Source of the DNA: Anopheles merus
Taxonomy: Eukaryota > Arthropoda > Insecta > Diptera > Culicidae
Direction: 5' to 3'
Length of the DNA: 64,000 nt
Assembly (NCBI RefSeq): GCF_017562075.2
Contig: NC_054085.1
Span: 22,037,972-22,101,971 of the forward strand
Part shown: positions 1-11,400 of the stretch, one piece after another
How positions within the stretch are numbered: position 1 is the stretch's first letter
How the letters are laid out: every line of letters begins with the position of its first letter
The notes under the pieces: model-generated
Told to the model about the DNA's origin: nothing
The model's database searches: none
The model's input: the letters and a program-made list of their open reading frames with translations, nothing else
Translations under genes and position numbers: made by a program

Positions 1-831
1 GCTGTTTAAGGGCAGTGAGCCACCATAAATCGTTTGATAAAGTGTGGCGTTTATTGAAAGATGGTAGCGGACGCGCTGTATTGTTCGAGGGCGTGTGTAT
101 TGATCATTAATAGAAAATTAATAATGATAATTTATAATCACAATCGGGGAAGTGATGAATAGATACGATTAGGTTCAGAAAATAGCGCAGAAGTTGTTTC
201 AGGATAAAGTATGGCCAAGAACTAGTTAAAACATCATATTTATTATCTATATTACTGTTTTTTATTTTTTGAGACCAGCATCATGGCTGGAACATGTATA
301 AACATATTATAACAATTCGCTCGATAACTTTCGGTTCCTCTCCTTTTAATTTAACCTTGAAGTACTCCATTCACTTTCTTTATCTAACTCCTTACCAGGC
401 TTATATGATTTATTTTTTTTTATATAAAAGCTGTATACAAAAGATAGCCAAAAATAGATGCTCTGGTATGGTATGTATTCTGGTATTGAGAAAAACGTGC
501 AATACACCTAGCAGCAGTAACTTTTGATCGCACTAATCACGGTGAACTACGAGCAGCATACAAGATGGACATTGAAGAGTTTATTCAAGACATAAGGTAT
601 AATATGGGAATTGGTAATCCAAATTCTATGTCAATAATGATAGGAATCTGAACGTACAATTCAATTGCTTGATTTTAATGAAGATTGCCGTCTATCAAAT
701 AAACAAAAATCAGTTATTCAGTTTTCTACGACGGCTATGCTGGAGTTTTGCAACCTTAAAACAATCCCGTCGTGGGTTTTTGTACGCTGTGGCCTGAGTT
801 TACCACATGCAGGACTACAATTATCTGATAA
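1..831. other. Gene-free leading segment of copy A
   Basis: This is AT-rich sequence matching 29404-29896, apart from the copy-A-only stretch at 461-825. Short open frames occur but none resembles a known protein. No RNA gene was seen. The last bases lead directly into the LINE reverse transcriptase relic. Confidence 0.6.
461..825. other. ~365-bp segment present only in copy A
   Basis: Copy B runs directly from the equivalent of 460 (at 29881) to the equivalent of about 826, so this block is absent there. It has no clear terminal inverted repeats or target-site duplication that I could recognise. It is therefore either LINE upstream sequence lost from copy B or an insertion in copy A. The sense of the event is undetermined. 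Confidence 0.65.
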
Positions 832-1840
832 GGGAGCTCCAATTTTTCACAGGCTATATCTTTAGAGACATACCATCTCTTCATTGACTTCAAAGCCGCA
901 TATGATAGCATAGCCAGGGTAAAACTGTACGACGCTATGAGCTCTTTTAGAATCCCGGCCAAACTGATAAGGCTAGTTAGAATGACTATGACCAACGTCA
1001 CATGCCAGGTGAGGGTGGATGGAAAACTCTCAGGACCTTTTGCTACCACCGAGAGGGCCATCCGTGACTCGAGGGTGGAGACTACGGGAACCATCATCTA
1101 TAAGTCAACCCAGATCCTGGCATACGCTGATGATATAGACATCATTGGTCTGCGGTTATCTTATGAGCCTGAAGCCTACCAAGGGATCAAGCAGGCGGCA
1201 GAGAACCTCGGATTGCAGATAAACGAGGCAAAGACCAAACTAATGGTGATGTACAGAAGTCGTCCCAGAATTCAACTATCTGGGGTCAAAAGTCAGCCAC
1301 GACAATAGCATGGAAGCTGAGTTGCGCGCAAGGATGCTGGCTGCCAACCGGTCATTCTACAGTCTGAAAAATAGTACCTATATAGTACCGGTACTCACAT
1401 ACGCCTCTGAGACATGGACACTGTCCAAATCTGACGAAACCCTCTTAGCCGCGTTCGAGAAGCCGCGAGCCGCGATGCTCAGAAGGATACTTGGCCCCGT
1501 TTGTGTGGAAGGACAATGGAGGAGCCGCTATAATGACGAGCTATACGAGATGTACGGCGACCTCACTCTCGTACAGCGTATCAAGCTCGCCAGGCTCCGG
1601 TGGGCTGGCCATGTTGTACGCATGGAAGCGGACGACCCAGCCCGTAAAGTCTTTTTAGGCCGTCCACAAGGACAGAGGAGGCGTGGTAGGCCCAAATTGA
1701 GGTGGCAAGATGGCGTGGAGGCGTCCGCCATTAAGGCCGGGATAACGGACTGGCAGACGAAGGCGCGAGACCGTGAGCGGTTTCGGACACTCCTGAGGCA
1801 GGCCAAGCGCAAAGCGGTTGTACGCCGGATAAGTAAGTAA
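832..1840 (+). pseudogene. Non-LTR retrotransposon reverse transcriptase relic (copy A), internally deleted
   Basis: This is a remnant of a LINE-type reverse transcriptase, the enzyme that copies element RNA into the chromosome. One frame runs in-frame from 832 to 1308. It includes the motif A context FIDFKAAYDSI (about 880-912) and the catalytic YADD at 1123-1134. The frame then shifts, and 1310-1840 encodes the C-terminal part, with ETWTLSK near 1410 and the basic RRRGRPKLRW segment near 1678-1707. Compared with copy B it lacks 54 bp at 1050/1051, which removes the motif B block. It also lacks about 70 bp near 1250 and 48 bp at about 1371. There is no endonuclease domain and no 5' half. A short GTAA repeat at 1831-1846 looks like the element's 3' tail. 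The C-terminal style is common in insect LINEs, but I cannot assign the clade. It is dead as a protein-coding unit. Confidence 0.9.
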
Positions 1841-1854
1841 GTAAGTATATCTTT

Positions 1855-2078
1855 GGCGGCCGCTAGTCTTAAGGCGGTCTCGTGGTACAGCCGTCAACTT
1901 GTACGACTTAACAACATGCCCGTCTTGGGTTAAAGCCCCGAATGGACTGTGCCACCATACATAGGACTGACTATCCTGCTATGGGGGGAAATCAATAACT
2001 CACTGAAAGCCAAGCCTACCAGTGGTACAGGCAAGATCTTGACCGACAGAGGTTGTTGAGCCAAAGAAACAGAAGAAG
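1855..2078 (+). mobile_element. tRNA-derived SINE (copy A), full length with TSD
   Basis: The head contains a pol III A-box-like stretch (GTGGTACAGCCGTC, about 1882) and a B-box-like GGGTTAAAGCCCC near 1927. These are followed by an unrelated body and an A+G-rich GAAGAAG-type tail. An 8-bp direct repeat ATATCTTT lies at 1847-1854 and 2079-2086, which fits target-site duplication. The SINE therefore inserted immediately after the GTAA tail of the LINE relic. The same unit, 224 bp long, is at 31262-31485, so the insertion predates the split of the two copies. Related copies and fragments occur at 5626, 14733, 16731, 17346 and 22271. Confidence 0.85.
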
Positions 2079-2086
2079 ATATCTTT

Positions 2087-5000
2087 AAAGGTCTGAGGCA
2101 GGCTTAGACCATCTAAGGTTGATGCATATAATACGAAGAAGAAGCATAAATTCAATTTAATTTCATTCTGAATTCAATTGAATTACATATAAATAACTTC
2201 CTTTCATTTTATTTGTTTTGAATAATATTTTGTAGGAAATAATCATTATTACAGTTATCATTATTGCGTTGAATATACCCAACTTAACCGTAATGCAAGG
2301 TGTCTATCCCGAAATTTCTTAAAGACATCTTATAAACTTTCATTTTAATTATTAAGGCACAATTTTTGAAGAAGATTATCCTTTCTCAGAACAAAAATAC
2401 TACTGCTTTTCGAAATCATTCTCCCGAATTTCGGTAAAATCATTATAATAATGTTATAAACCGATAATAGGTGAACATTAGCAAGATAGGCAATTTATGA
2501 GCCCGCAGCAGAAAAGCTTCCCATCGGATGATTTATAGCACTCCCCCTGCCGCCTCTTCCTACCGCAAATCCCCTGCGTGTAAAAAAAGATAAAAACCCA
2601 CCTAACTAAATGAGACTTTAGCATTAATGGTAAACATGAATGCGAATTTAATACTGTCTACACCCTGTGTCCCCCCCTGGGTCCAGCCCCGGTTATCGGA
2701 CGCAATTTTACGATGTTTAAAATTAGCAATTTCCTTTTCTCCATAATTTTCATCCATTTCGCGGCCTCGGCCTCGGATCAAATAGTGCCGCAAGGAGTAG
2801 TAGTGGGTTGCCGGAGAGGCAGGGTGTGGTTTTATTTATCGGTGATTGACAGTTATCGTCGTTTGCTGATGAGTTTTGACTGCCAATTCGTGGTCGCCAA
2901 TCGGTGGTGGTGATCTCACTGTCCCGCGCGGGAAAGGAAGCGCTCGGCGTGTTTCGGTTTTGATCACGCATATGCTCCGAAGGATATGTGGGGCCTGGGT
3001 TGGCATGGGCATTGGAATCGGTCGCGGTTCCCGAGCGAACCTTTCATTCCGAGAAATGTGCTCTTATGTTAATCGGCCGTGTTCGGTTGTGGTAGACACA
3101 TAAAAAAATGCTTCAACCGGTGGACGATTGATGGCTATATTTATTGAGTGTTGAACGCGTACAGTGATGGTGTAGGGATTAGACTGCCTTTTTATTATGA
3201 TTATTATTGTGTGGGAGGAGGTTGAAGTTGAGCGGCTTAACGACTTGAGGCAGTTCATTTGAAATTTTGTTGAGCATGGGAAAAATGAGGGAAGTTTTGC
3301 CGGACATACCTTTGGTCATTTTATGGAACAGGAAATAGAGACTGTAAAATGTTTAACCCAATTCCAAAACATTGTTAAACGTATGGTCTAATGCCATAAA
3401 AAAAAAATACGATCAACATGTGGCAGCCAGTTGCGCAGTGAGTTACGGAGAGGCATAGCTTAAATGAGCGGAACTCCAGACCACACACATGCTACGTGGC
3501 ACAGTTTCGCAAGCAACCCTGAAAAGTCCTTGGAAGGTCCTTGTGCGAATGCTCCAGTAATGTCAAAACCGCAATAAACACTGTACCCTACCGGGTGTCT
3601 GCAGTTTTTTTTCTCTGCCCTGTACTTAATCCTCCCGAGGTACGCCAAGGGCACGATTGTTGAGCAAAACAAAACAAGAACTACCAACTTCCAAGCCGCT
3701 GCAAGCCTCTTATCCTTATCCCGGTTCTGCGTTCATGCCGAGCAACGTCAACATGTGCACACGGTACGCAGATTTCCAGAGACTCCTTCGAAAGCGCAAT
3801 TTTTCTACACAGTCCTTCTTGCAGCCGAACAAAAGGGGACACAATCGTTATCCCTGTGGGCTACCCGCAGGGAAAACACGGCTAGACACGCACAAAAGCG
3901 AGAAGCGAGTAAATATTTGTGTTTGTGCCAAAACAACAAAGCCCGCACGGCAACAAAAACCCTGCTGAGGAGCTAAGGTACCAGTCGTTTTTTCTTCGGC
4001 GAAAAGAGGACTTCTTCGCAGTAGGATGCTCTGGACGAGTCATAAAACGAGGGAAGAAGAATGTGTACATCTACGTGTGAGTGTCGAAGCGAACGAGAAT
4101 TGAAGCCGTACGAGCGCAGCATAGAATGTGTTGGCTTTTGGCACCTTTTTTACCTTTTTGGCTTGGCAAGGAGGACGAAGCTGTTTGCGCTGCCACTGTC
4201 CTTTGAACGATCATATTGAGCAAAGGAGATGCTCGCACGGAACGAGAAGGATAAGTCGCTTTTCAAAGGCAATATTTGTGTGTAATACTCCACACGGCGG
4301 GTTCGGTGTAAGATCGAACGATCGTTGCGCGTATATTTGTCAAAACGTGACAGTTTTTCATAACAGACATCGACACGATACAATTGATGAAGAGTGATGA
4401 GATATCAGGTTTTTTGGTTTTGAATTTTGGGTTTTGAGTTTTGTTCATTATTTACTTTAAAGCTCAACTCAATGAAAAGGAGCAAACATTTGAGCATGGG
4501 AAAAGATCAAATTCTTTCATTCAGTTTGTGATCGATGCCGGTGGTTGGAAATATTCAATGCAATGTTTTGGATACTTAGGTATTAGTATGTACTGATTAA
4601 TTGACAGATGTTTCCCAAACATTGTTCTCTCTTATTGCTTCATGAGAATACGCCGCTTGAAGTGTTTGAATGTTTTGAAATTTAACAAATCGTTCGTTTT
4701 ATGCGGCTTCTTGTGAGACTCATATTGTAATAGTTTCTGTCATGTTTGGCAGATGGCTTTTTTATGAAACGTTCAAGCATTTTTGTCTTCAGGGTGTGTG
4801 TCTTCAGAGTCGGTAATTTGTAACACTCGCGTTTAATATTCTTCAGTAAAACTGAACTCTACAAATCCTGCGCAGCATTGTAGATCCTGAACTCATTTGA
4901 GAGTCGTGAAAGTTAGCGACTAACTGACATAAAAGACACCATCTTGCAGGATTCAAAACGTTCATTCATACTTACTTATAGTACGCATATCTATCTATTT

Positions 5001-5127
5001 TGGTGATCAAGAAGTTGTCATTCTTAAACAAGTAGTTCCTTTTTTTCATTCCAGTTTCTCAAACTTTAACTATAGGCTATTGAACCCAAATATTTTATCT
5101 CAGACTTACGTGATACAGGAGAACTTC

Positions 5128-5175
<48 letters not shown>

Positions 5176-5615
5176 TATCCCCAAACTAACACAGTGTTGG
5201 ACGTTGTCTAATCTGAACTCTTGCGGTTTAGCCCTCTGTTGGGAATTACAAAACCTTGCATGTTGTTCTTAAATATTTAAATATGTCTTTGTTGCTGTGG
5301 TCAAAACATTATTGTGCTATTTTGAGCTGAGTTTGGTTTTCTAGTTGTTCCAAAGAATACAATATTTGTAATAATTCTATGTAGAGCCGATGCAGATATA
5401 AACTCATAGACAAGAACTGACATACTGAAGCGATACAGTGCAGGACTGAGGCTAGAACGAAATACTAGTTTCAAAATCCTGAGTACAAATTGGGACATTT
5501 GCAAAGACCTAAAAAGGTACCAGACGAGAGATTAGGACCGTAGTGTATTCTTGTTATTAAGAGCAACATGGCAGGCTTAGGACATTATACTAGAAGGATA
5601 CTCTCCGGAATTTAG
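2087..5615. other. Gene-free region of copy A
   Basis: This is mixed-composition DNA. A more GC-rich stretch at about 2500-4400 holds several short overlapping open frames on both strands (for example 3657-3968 and 4128-4397), none with a recognisable domain. The stretch 4380-5100 is virtually identical to 34030-34745. The CT microsatellite lies at 5132-5171. I see no RNA gene or convincing promoter. Confidence 0.6.
5132..5171. repeat. CT microsatellite (copy A)
   Basis: About 40 bp of uninterrupted CT dinucleotides. The counterpart in copy B (34779-34817) is nearly the same length, in contrast to the CA tract at 8469. Confidence 0.95.
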
Positions 5616-5625
5616 ACTACGAATG

Positions 5626-5798
5626 TTTTTCTATTCGGCGTAACGTCCTACGCGGACATGCCGGCCTATACAGGCTTTCGAGACTTAATTCATTACCACG
5701 CTGCCGGATAGTCAATCTTTGCTACGGGGGGACGGTCCATTCTAGGGTTGAACCCATGACGGGGATATTATTGCATTGTTCGAGTTAACGACTGCCCC
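5626..5798 (-). mobile_element. tRNA-derived SINE, minus strand (copy A), with perfect 10-bp TSD
   Basis: Read on the minus strand, the element starts at 5798 with GGGGCAGTCG, a tRNA-like head. It then has a B-box-like GGGTTCAACCC (about 5744-5754), a GACTATCCGGCAG block shared with the other SINEs here, and a short A-rich tail at 5626-5632. Perfect 10-bp direct repeats ACTACGAATG lie at 5616-5625 and 5799-5808, marking a retrotransposed insertion. The same insertion with the same duplication is in copy B at 35271-35443. Confidence 0.85.
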
Positions 5799-5808
5799 AC
5801 TACGAATG

Positions 5809-7630
5809 ATACAGGGATATAAAAATCAATCAAAACCGTAAACATAGATGTCAGGTAGAACATTCTATGCTAATTTTCATTTATTGGAGTTCAAGAAAAT
5901 GAACTCCAAAAGGAAATTTTCAAGTTAAAAATTAGTAACCCTATCAGCGAAATTGCTAGAATATAATATGCCTGTTTATGTAAGCAGTTTTTCGAAAACA
6001 ATCCACAAAACTACTACGTCATCAGCATATTTCCCCCGAAAAACCCTCAACCAAGCGATCGTTATCCACACGACGAAACATCAACGTTCGGTGTACGAGT
6101 GTGTTTCCAACTGCGTCCACTTTTACCCCGCTCCTCACCTGGGCGTCCGAAATGTGACAAATGGTATGTCATTAGACGTTGTCGCATCCAATCGGCTACT
6201 GGAACTGAACGGTCGTCGCGTCGACCACCAGCCAGCCTACCTTTACCCATCCGACAGTGAATGGGCGCCCCGTTGATCGATCGGCAACGGACGCCACTTA
6301 CGGAGGAAATGTATTTTGCATACGGGTTGATTCTCTTCGTTGCCAACGAATATCGGGGGCTGATCAATTATTCGACGTAGGTGGCATATGGGCAAATGTC
6401 TGTATAGACTGACCACGGCAACAGCAACAACCGCAAGCAAAAAGCGCGCGCTCCACCGTACACCATTTAGAGAATATTGATGGCTCAACGGGCCGAGCAG
6501 GGCGTTGGATGGATGGGTGAAGCTGGCAATTAAGGAAGCGGGAAGAATATAAAGTGCAGTGGGTGAGATTTCATCGGTAAGCAGCAATAATAATCCACCC
6601 ATAAATTGCACAATTTTTTACCGCTCTTGCATGTTGTCTGTTGCCCGACAGCGGATGTCTGTATTTCGGTTCGGCAAGGTAGACGTTTTTGGAGATTTCT
6701 TCATGTTCGCATTGAGCGCTTCTTGGGCCGCTGTTGCCGTGGCAGTCGATGCGCGAAGAGTTGCTAATTTATGAAACCAATAAATCGGACTTTTTTGGAG
6801 CTATATGTGTGGTTCCCCCGTTTTTTTTTTGGTTTTGGTTATTTTCCTCTTTAGCTGGAATGTCTCAGTGTGGCGGCAGTGCACGCGAAGGACAGGACGG
6901 TAGCGGCAGAACTGGCGTCTAATAAACCTGTATTGCTAATCTAATGCTAATTAATTAGCCGATTTATCCTAATCCTTCCCAAGCAAAAGCATCGAACGCG
7001 CTCGGTTCGGTTCCGCTTGGATATGGTGGCTGGTGGAAAAGAAAACTCCGAAAACGAGCAACGCACACAAACAGCACACAGCGCTTAAAACGTTCGCTGA
7101 ATGCGTACGGATACCCAAAATCGATGTTGATAATAACTAAAACCACTTTTTTTTGCCGGCGATCCTTGGCTGCTTTTGTCGAAGGGGGGGGGGGAGGTTT
7201 TAAGGGGGGAACAAAGTGCCGCCCGGACGGTGCAAAGACGGTGGAACGAATCGTCGATCGTCGACCGATCGTACCGAAATGGTAAATAATCGCTAAAGAC
7301 CACACAGCACAGCAAATTGCCTAAATATTATGGATGAGTTCATCTGCCGCCGCTTAATCCGTCTACGAATTTCTGTACCTCTGTCTGTAGAGGCACGGTT
7401 GAGGAGGGTGAGTTGGGGGCTGGAAGAGAAGTTTTTGTTTTCGTTTGTTGCGTGCTGCTTGTTGCGTGGATGGTGGATGTACCAGTGTGCCAAAGGAGTT
7501 TCGCCATTTCCATTTAGATGGCAAAAGGTGAAAGGATAAGGACGAGTTTGCAGTAGTGTTTGAAGCGAAGCAAGCAGAGACTCTCGCAATGGTAAAGATT
7601 GAAGACGCTTGATCTTCAAGGTATGCCCTG
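5809..7630. other. Gene-free, moderately GC-rich region of copy A
   Basis: Short open frames on both strands (5953-6276, 6062-6367, 6243-6611, 7293-7619) overlap one another and match no family I know. Some of them persist in copy B simply because the copies are nearly identical. A frame at 6964-7305 changes register in copy B through homopolymer indels (G runs near 7185), which argues against coding. A TAAT-rich cluster sits at 6932-6958. Confidence 0.55.
6932..6958. promoter_or_regulatory. Cluster of TAAT/ATTA cores (possible homeodomain sites)
   Basis: Within 27 bp there are four TAAT or ATTA cores, including the palindrome CTAATTAATTAG. This matches the core preference of homeodomain proteins. 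It lies in otherwise mixed-composition DNA. It is only a compositional hint, and no target gene is visible. Confidence 0.2.
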
Positions 7631-7639
7631 ACTTATTGG

Positions 7640-8410
7640 AAAGGACACTGGTGTATGTTTGAAACAGAATAAATCAGCTCATGCTGGAATAATTTAATGA
7701 AGGAAGTGAACAATTTATTTCATACATGTAAGATTTTTAAATAAAAAGAGATTAATAAATGATAAAGTTAAACAAAAAAATATAAAAGATAGCCTTAAAG
7801 CTAAATAAACTATCAAGAAAAGCATAACGAAACAGTAACTGAAAACTCCACAAAAGCAAGTGAGAGAAAACTTAAAAAATCATAAAGTAGCAAACAGATA
7901 AAACCTGATAAATGCAGCAGCAGGTGTCATCTTCGTTCTTATTTATGCTGATGCTATTTACAAAAACATCGAAATATGTTTAGTTTTCTTAGGATCAATC
8001 TGAAGTAATATAAAAACCTGAAAAAATAAAAACAATTAATAATGAAACTAAATATGTTAAAGAAAATAAAACACATGGAAGAAATGAATTAAACACGAGT
8101 ACATTCAGAAAGCTTAATAAATTAGGTAAAAAAAAGAGAATAAATCAAGCATAAAAACTAGAAAAATAAAGCTAATTGCACACAACACCATAAAAGTGTA
8201 AAATAACACATAATAAAAGTGGTATTTGGCTAAAAATGAGCAAATGAAATAGAAAGCTTTAATACTGATTAATATAAAAAGGGTAGAGGTTTATGTTTTG
8301 TGTCCCTAATTCATGTAAAATCGTAGTAAATTTTAAAAAAATGAAACAAATTATATCTTTTAAATTCAAATTCATTTCAATTTCAAATAAAAAAAAAAAA
8401 CACCAAAAAG
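7640..8410. other. A-rich, strand-asymmetric AT block (copy A)
   Basis: About 770 bp is very AT-rich and strongly biased to A over T on the plus strand, with many AATAAA-type words. There is no plus-strand open frame of note. It could be a relaxed spacer, matrix-attachment-like DNA or decayed A-rich repeat. The counterpart is 37290-38060. Confidence 0.5.
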
Positions 8411-8468
8411 CAACAAAAGCTCTTCTCCGTTTTGTCATAAATCTGTTCGCTTAACGTGCACACCTTGT

Positions 8469-8482
8469 CACACACACACACA
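8469..8482. repeat. Short CA tract (7 units), the short allele of the copy B expansion
   Basis: Seven CA units lie between identical flanks (CACCTTGT on the left, CCGGCCAGGC on the right). In copy B the same flanks enclose 80 units at 38121-38280. Confidence 0.95.
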
Positions 8483-11400
8483 CCGGCCAGGCGCGGCAGT
8501 CCCACTAGTCGAAGAAGCTACCCAAATTTATACGCAATTTGTTGCGGAGCAGCTTCTCCTATATGGCCCAATAAAAATGTTTTCACCAGCACTGTGCAAT
8601 AAAAACAATCTCGCCACCCCTCCCCCCTTTTAAGACCTAAGACCGGACTGAATTAAGCATGTCGCGCTTGTCGTCTCTCTATCGACGGGCTTTATCAGCC
8701 CGGGCGCATGATAAACAATTGCCACAGTGCGCGTATCCAGCTGAAACGTTTCTTGGTTGGATTTGTAGGTGCGGGGCAGCCTTTTCTAGCGTGATCTGCA
8801 CGTGTCTGCCAAAGGTTTTAATGATTTTTCCCCCGTTTCGACATGGCAGCTTATCGGTAGTGCTGCTGCCGATGCTGCTGCCACAGCGACAACGAGACGG
8901 ACCAAAAATATCCAAAAAAAAAAACCAAAACAAAGCAGGCTGCTTCCCTCCGGATACGTTGAGTCAATCGGTGTGAGATGCATGGCAACCGCCGATTGCT
9001 CCGTTCCACGATTCCGGGGCCCTTCTCTCTTCCTCTCCCTCTCACATGCTTTGGACTGGCCTTCGAATATGTACGTATGGTTTTTTTTTTGTTCGTTGCT
9101 GTCGCTGTTGTTATTTCCTTCGCATCCATCGGAGACCACCCAGGATGATTTTTTGACTTTTATTATAAAAGCGCACGGCATTATGCTGCATATTATTATC
9201 CCAGGGCAATGCTGGGTGTGTTTGTGTGCCGGTGCGGTGAGGACGTTTCCGTCCCATCGCCCGTGGCCAGCCTCTTGCCGTCATCTGTTGTCAGGTTTGC
9301 TGTGCCTGCTCCTGCTGGCAGACCCGGGAACGGTTGTAAGCAAGCGAACGTTTCACTGTGCGACCAGCACTAATCACTTTAATTTCAAAACGAGAGCTTA
9401 ACATTTAAAACAAGAATATTTTAAAGAAAAAATCAATAAAACAAAAGCTAAACAGTAGCTTTAAAATGCCGATTTAGCTTCATTTTAACCTAACATTTAA
9501 TTCGTCTCTACACATTTATGATGGTTTAAAAGGATAATTGTGAAACAAATTGCACAGCTTTTTCGCTTTCATTGCACGGGCAATAAATATTACAATTAAA
9601 CAACGAACCAAAATACAAACCACCAGCTCGCAGGATACAATGTTTCACTGATGCAAGAGCTGAAACGCGGCGGAACCGTGGCGTCTCAGCAATTAGTTGT
9701 GCAAGCTGTAACGGACCGAGCCGAGCCCAACCCTTTCTGCGTGCCCGGCAGCGGAACCGATGTGCAGAGCGTTGAACACAGAATTCAAAGTGCACACGGT
9801 AGGCACTCCAGCAGCACAAAAGCACACCCATAAGCAAAGACAATCCAAAAATCCTTCAAAACTGAAAAAAAGGAAAATAAAGCAAAAAAAAAACGGTACA
9901 AAATGTTTCTGAATAAAATCTCCCAGCCAGGTCAGCAAATTAAGAATGGTTCGTGTGCGCGGGAAGGGAAACATAACACAACCCGAGCAAGAAAGACATA
10001 CTGGCCCAAATCGTGAGCTTTTGAAGCAGGGCAAAGAGCGCCAAGAAGCTTTGCTTCCTTCCCCGTGCCGCGCGCCTGTGCCTGTCCATTAGCGGGATGT
10101 GGAGTTTTCGCGAGCTCTCGTGCTTTCGGGATTTTTCTCGATCGTCTGTACTCTCGCAGTTTGGTTTGGTGTGTGTTGTTGTGTTGGTTGTTGTTCTTGT
10201 TGCTTAATTTGCTTTCCTTCTGACAAGAAATCAGGCTCCAGCCACATTCACCCGCCGGCCATGAAACGAATAATTTGTTACAGTTTTTTTTGTTTGTTAT
10301 GTTTGCTCTTTCTTCTGCTCCTTCCAAGTCCTTACAGCCACCCCCAGTGCGTCCTTCGGAGATGGTGCGGAGTGCTGATCGCTAGCACAGGTGGTGGCCG
10401 GGGCTGGCGCTCATTGGTGTTTTGTACTTTATTGAAAAGAACTGCACTCGGCTCCGCGAACGCACGAACGATGCATGGGGGGCAATGGGGAGCAGTCCCC
10501 GTAAGAACGGGACTATGGGTAATGGGATGAAAATATGTACGCACTGTTGCGAGACATGATCAAATCAACGAAATTGACATAATTGCGGCAATAATTGTAC
10601 AATGTTTGTTTGATTTCGTTTTTTTGTTTTCCTTCGTGGTGGTGGTGGTGGTCGATTATTTTGGCGACTACAAGATTGTTATCGTTGTTTACCCATTCGT
10701 TCGGGTGTGTGTGTGCGTAGTAGAAGAGCAGGACAAGAAATGTTGATTTCAATCATAAAGCTATTATCAAGAGGAAATGTAGCTTTTTGGGGAAGGAATT
10801 ACGTATGATTTAAATTTAATTTATTTTTGGCGAATTGTGAAGTATAAATAGCGTACATCATTCGAACACGAGAGTGATCTGATCGTATTTAGCGAATTAA
10901 TTAAGCTTTCTTGAAGAACGTTCTAGAGAATTATTCTGAAATAATACTCATGTTCTATTTTTATTACACTTTTTTATTGAAGTTATGGAATGTCATAGTA
11001 GAATGTCTGGTGACATGTGTAGTAGGATGAATCTAATTAATGAAATATAATACGAAATCATCATATAATCAAAATATACAAAACAAATTAAAATCAAGTT
11101 TTAATGCACTAAAATAATGAAAAAAATAATTTTTGTAATTTTATTTACAACCTCAATTTAAAAAAATGCCGCACTAAAAAGAGTCATGAAATGTTATTAC
11201 TATATCGCTTACAAATAGTATTTTTAGACGATTTTTAAATGCATTTGTTAGAACAAAGAAACCAATTTTTCGAAGTGTTTTTATAATTATGGAACGACTC
11301 TTATTTGTTTTTGTAATAAGCCTTGTAATAATCGCTCTAAAATTTGAAAAAAATGTACAAAGATGCGAAATAGTAGTTTGCACAATTTATAGATTTACTG

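Noticed and set aside
8802..9401. 199-codon open frame in copy A
   Set aside because: The register is not preserved in copy B because of short indels, and no family is recognised.
10843..10850. TATAAATA box, also at 13364 and in copy B
   Set aside because: No convincing initiator, downstream element or exon follows. AT-rich DNA gives such words often.
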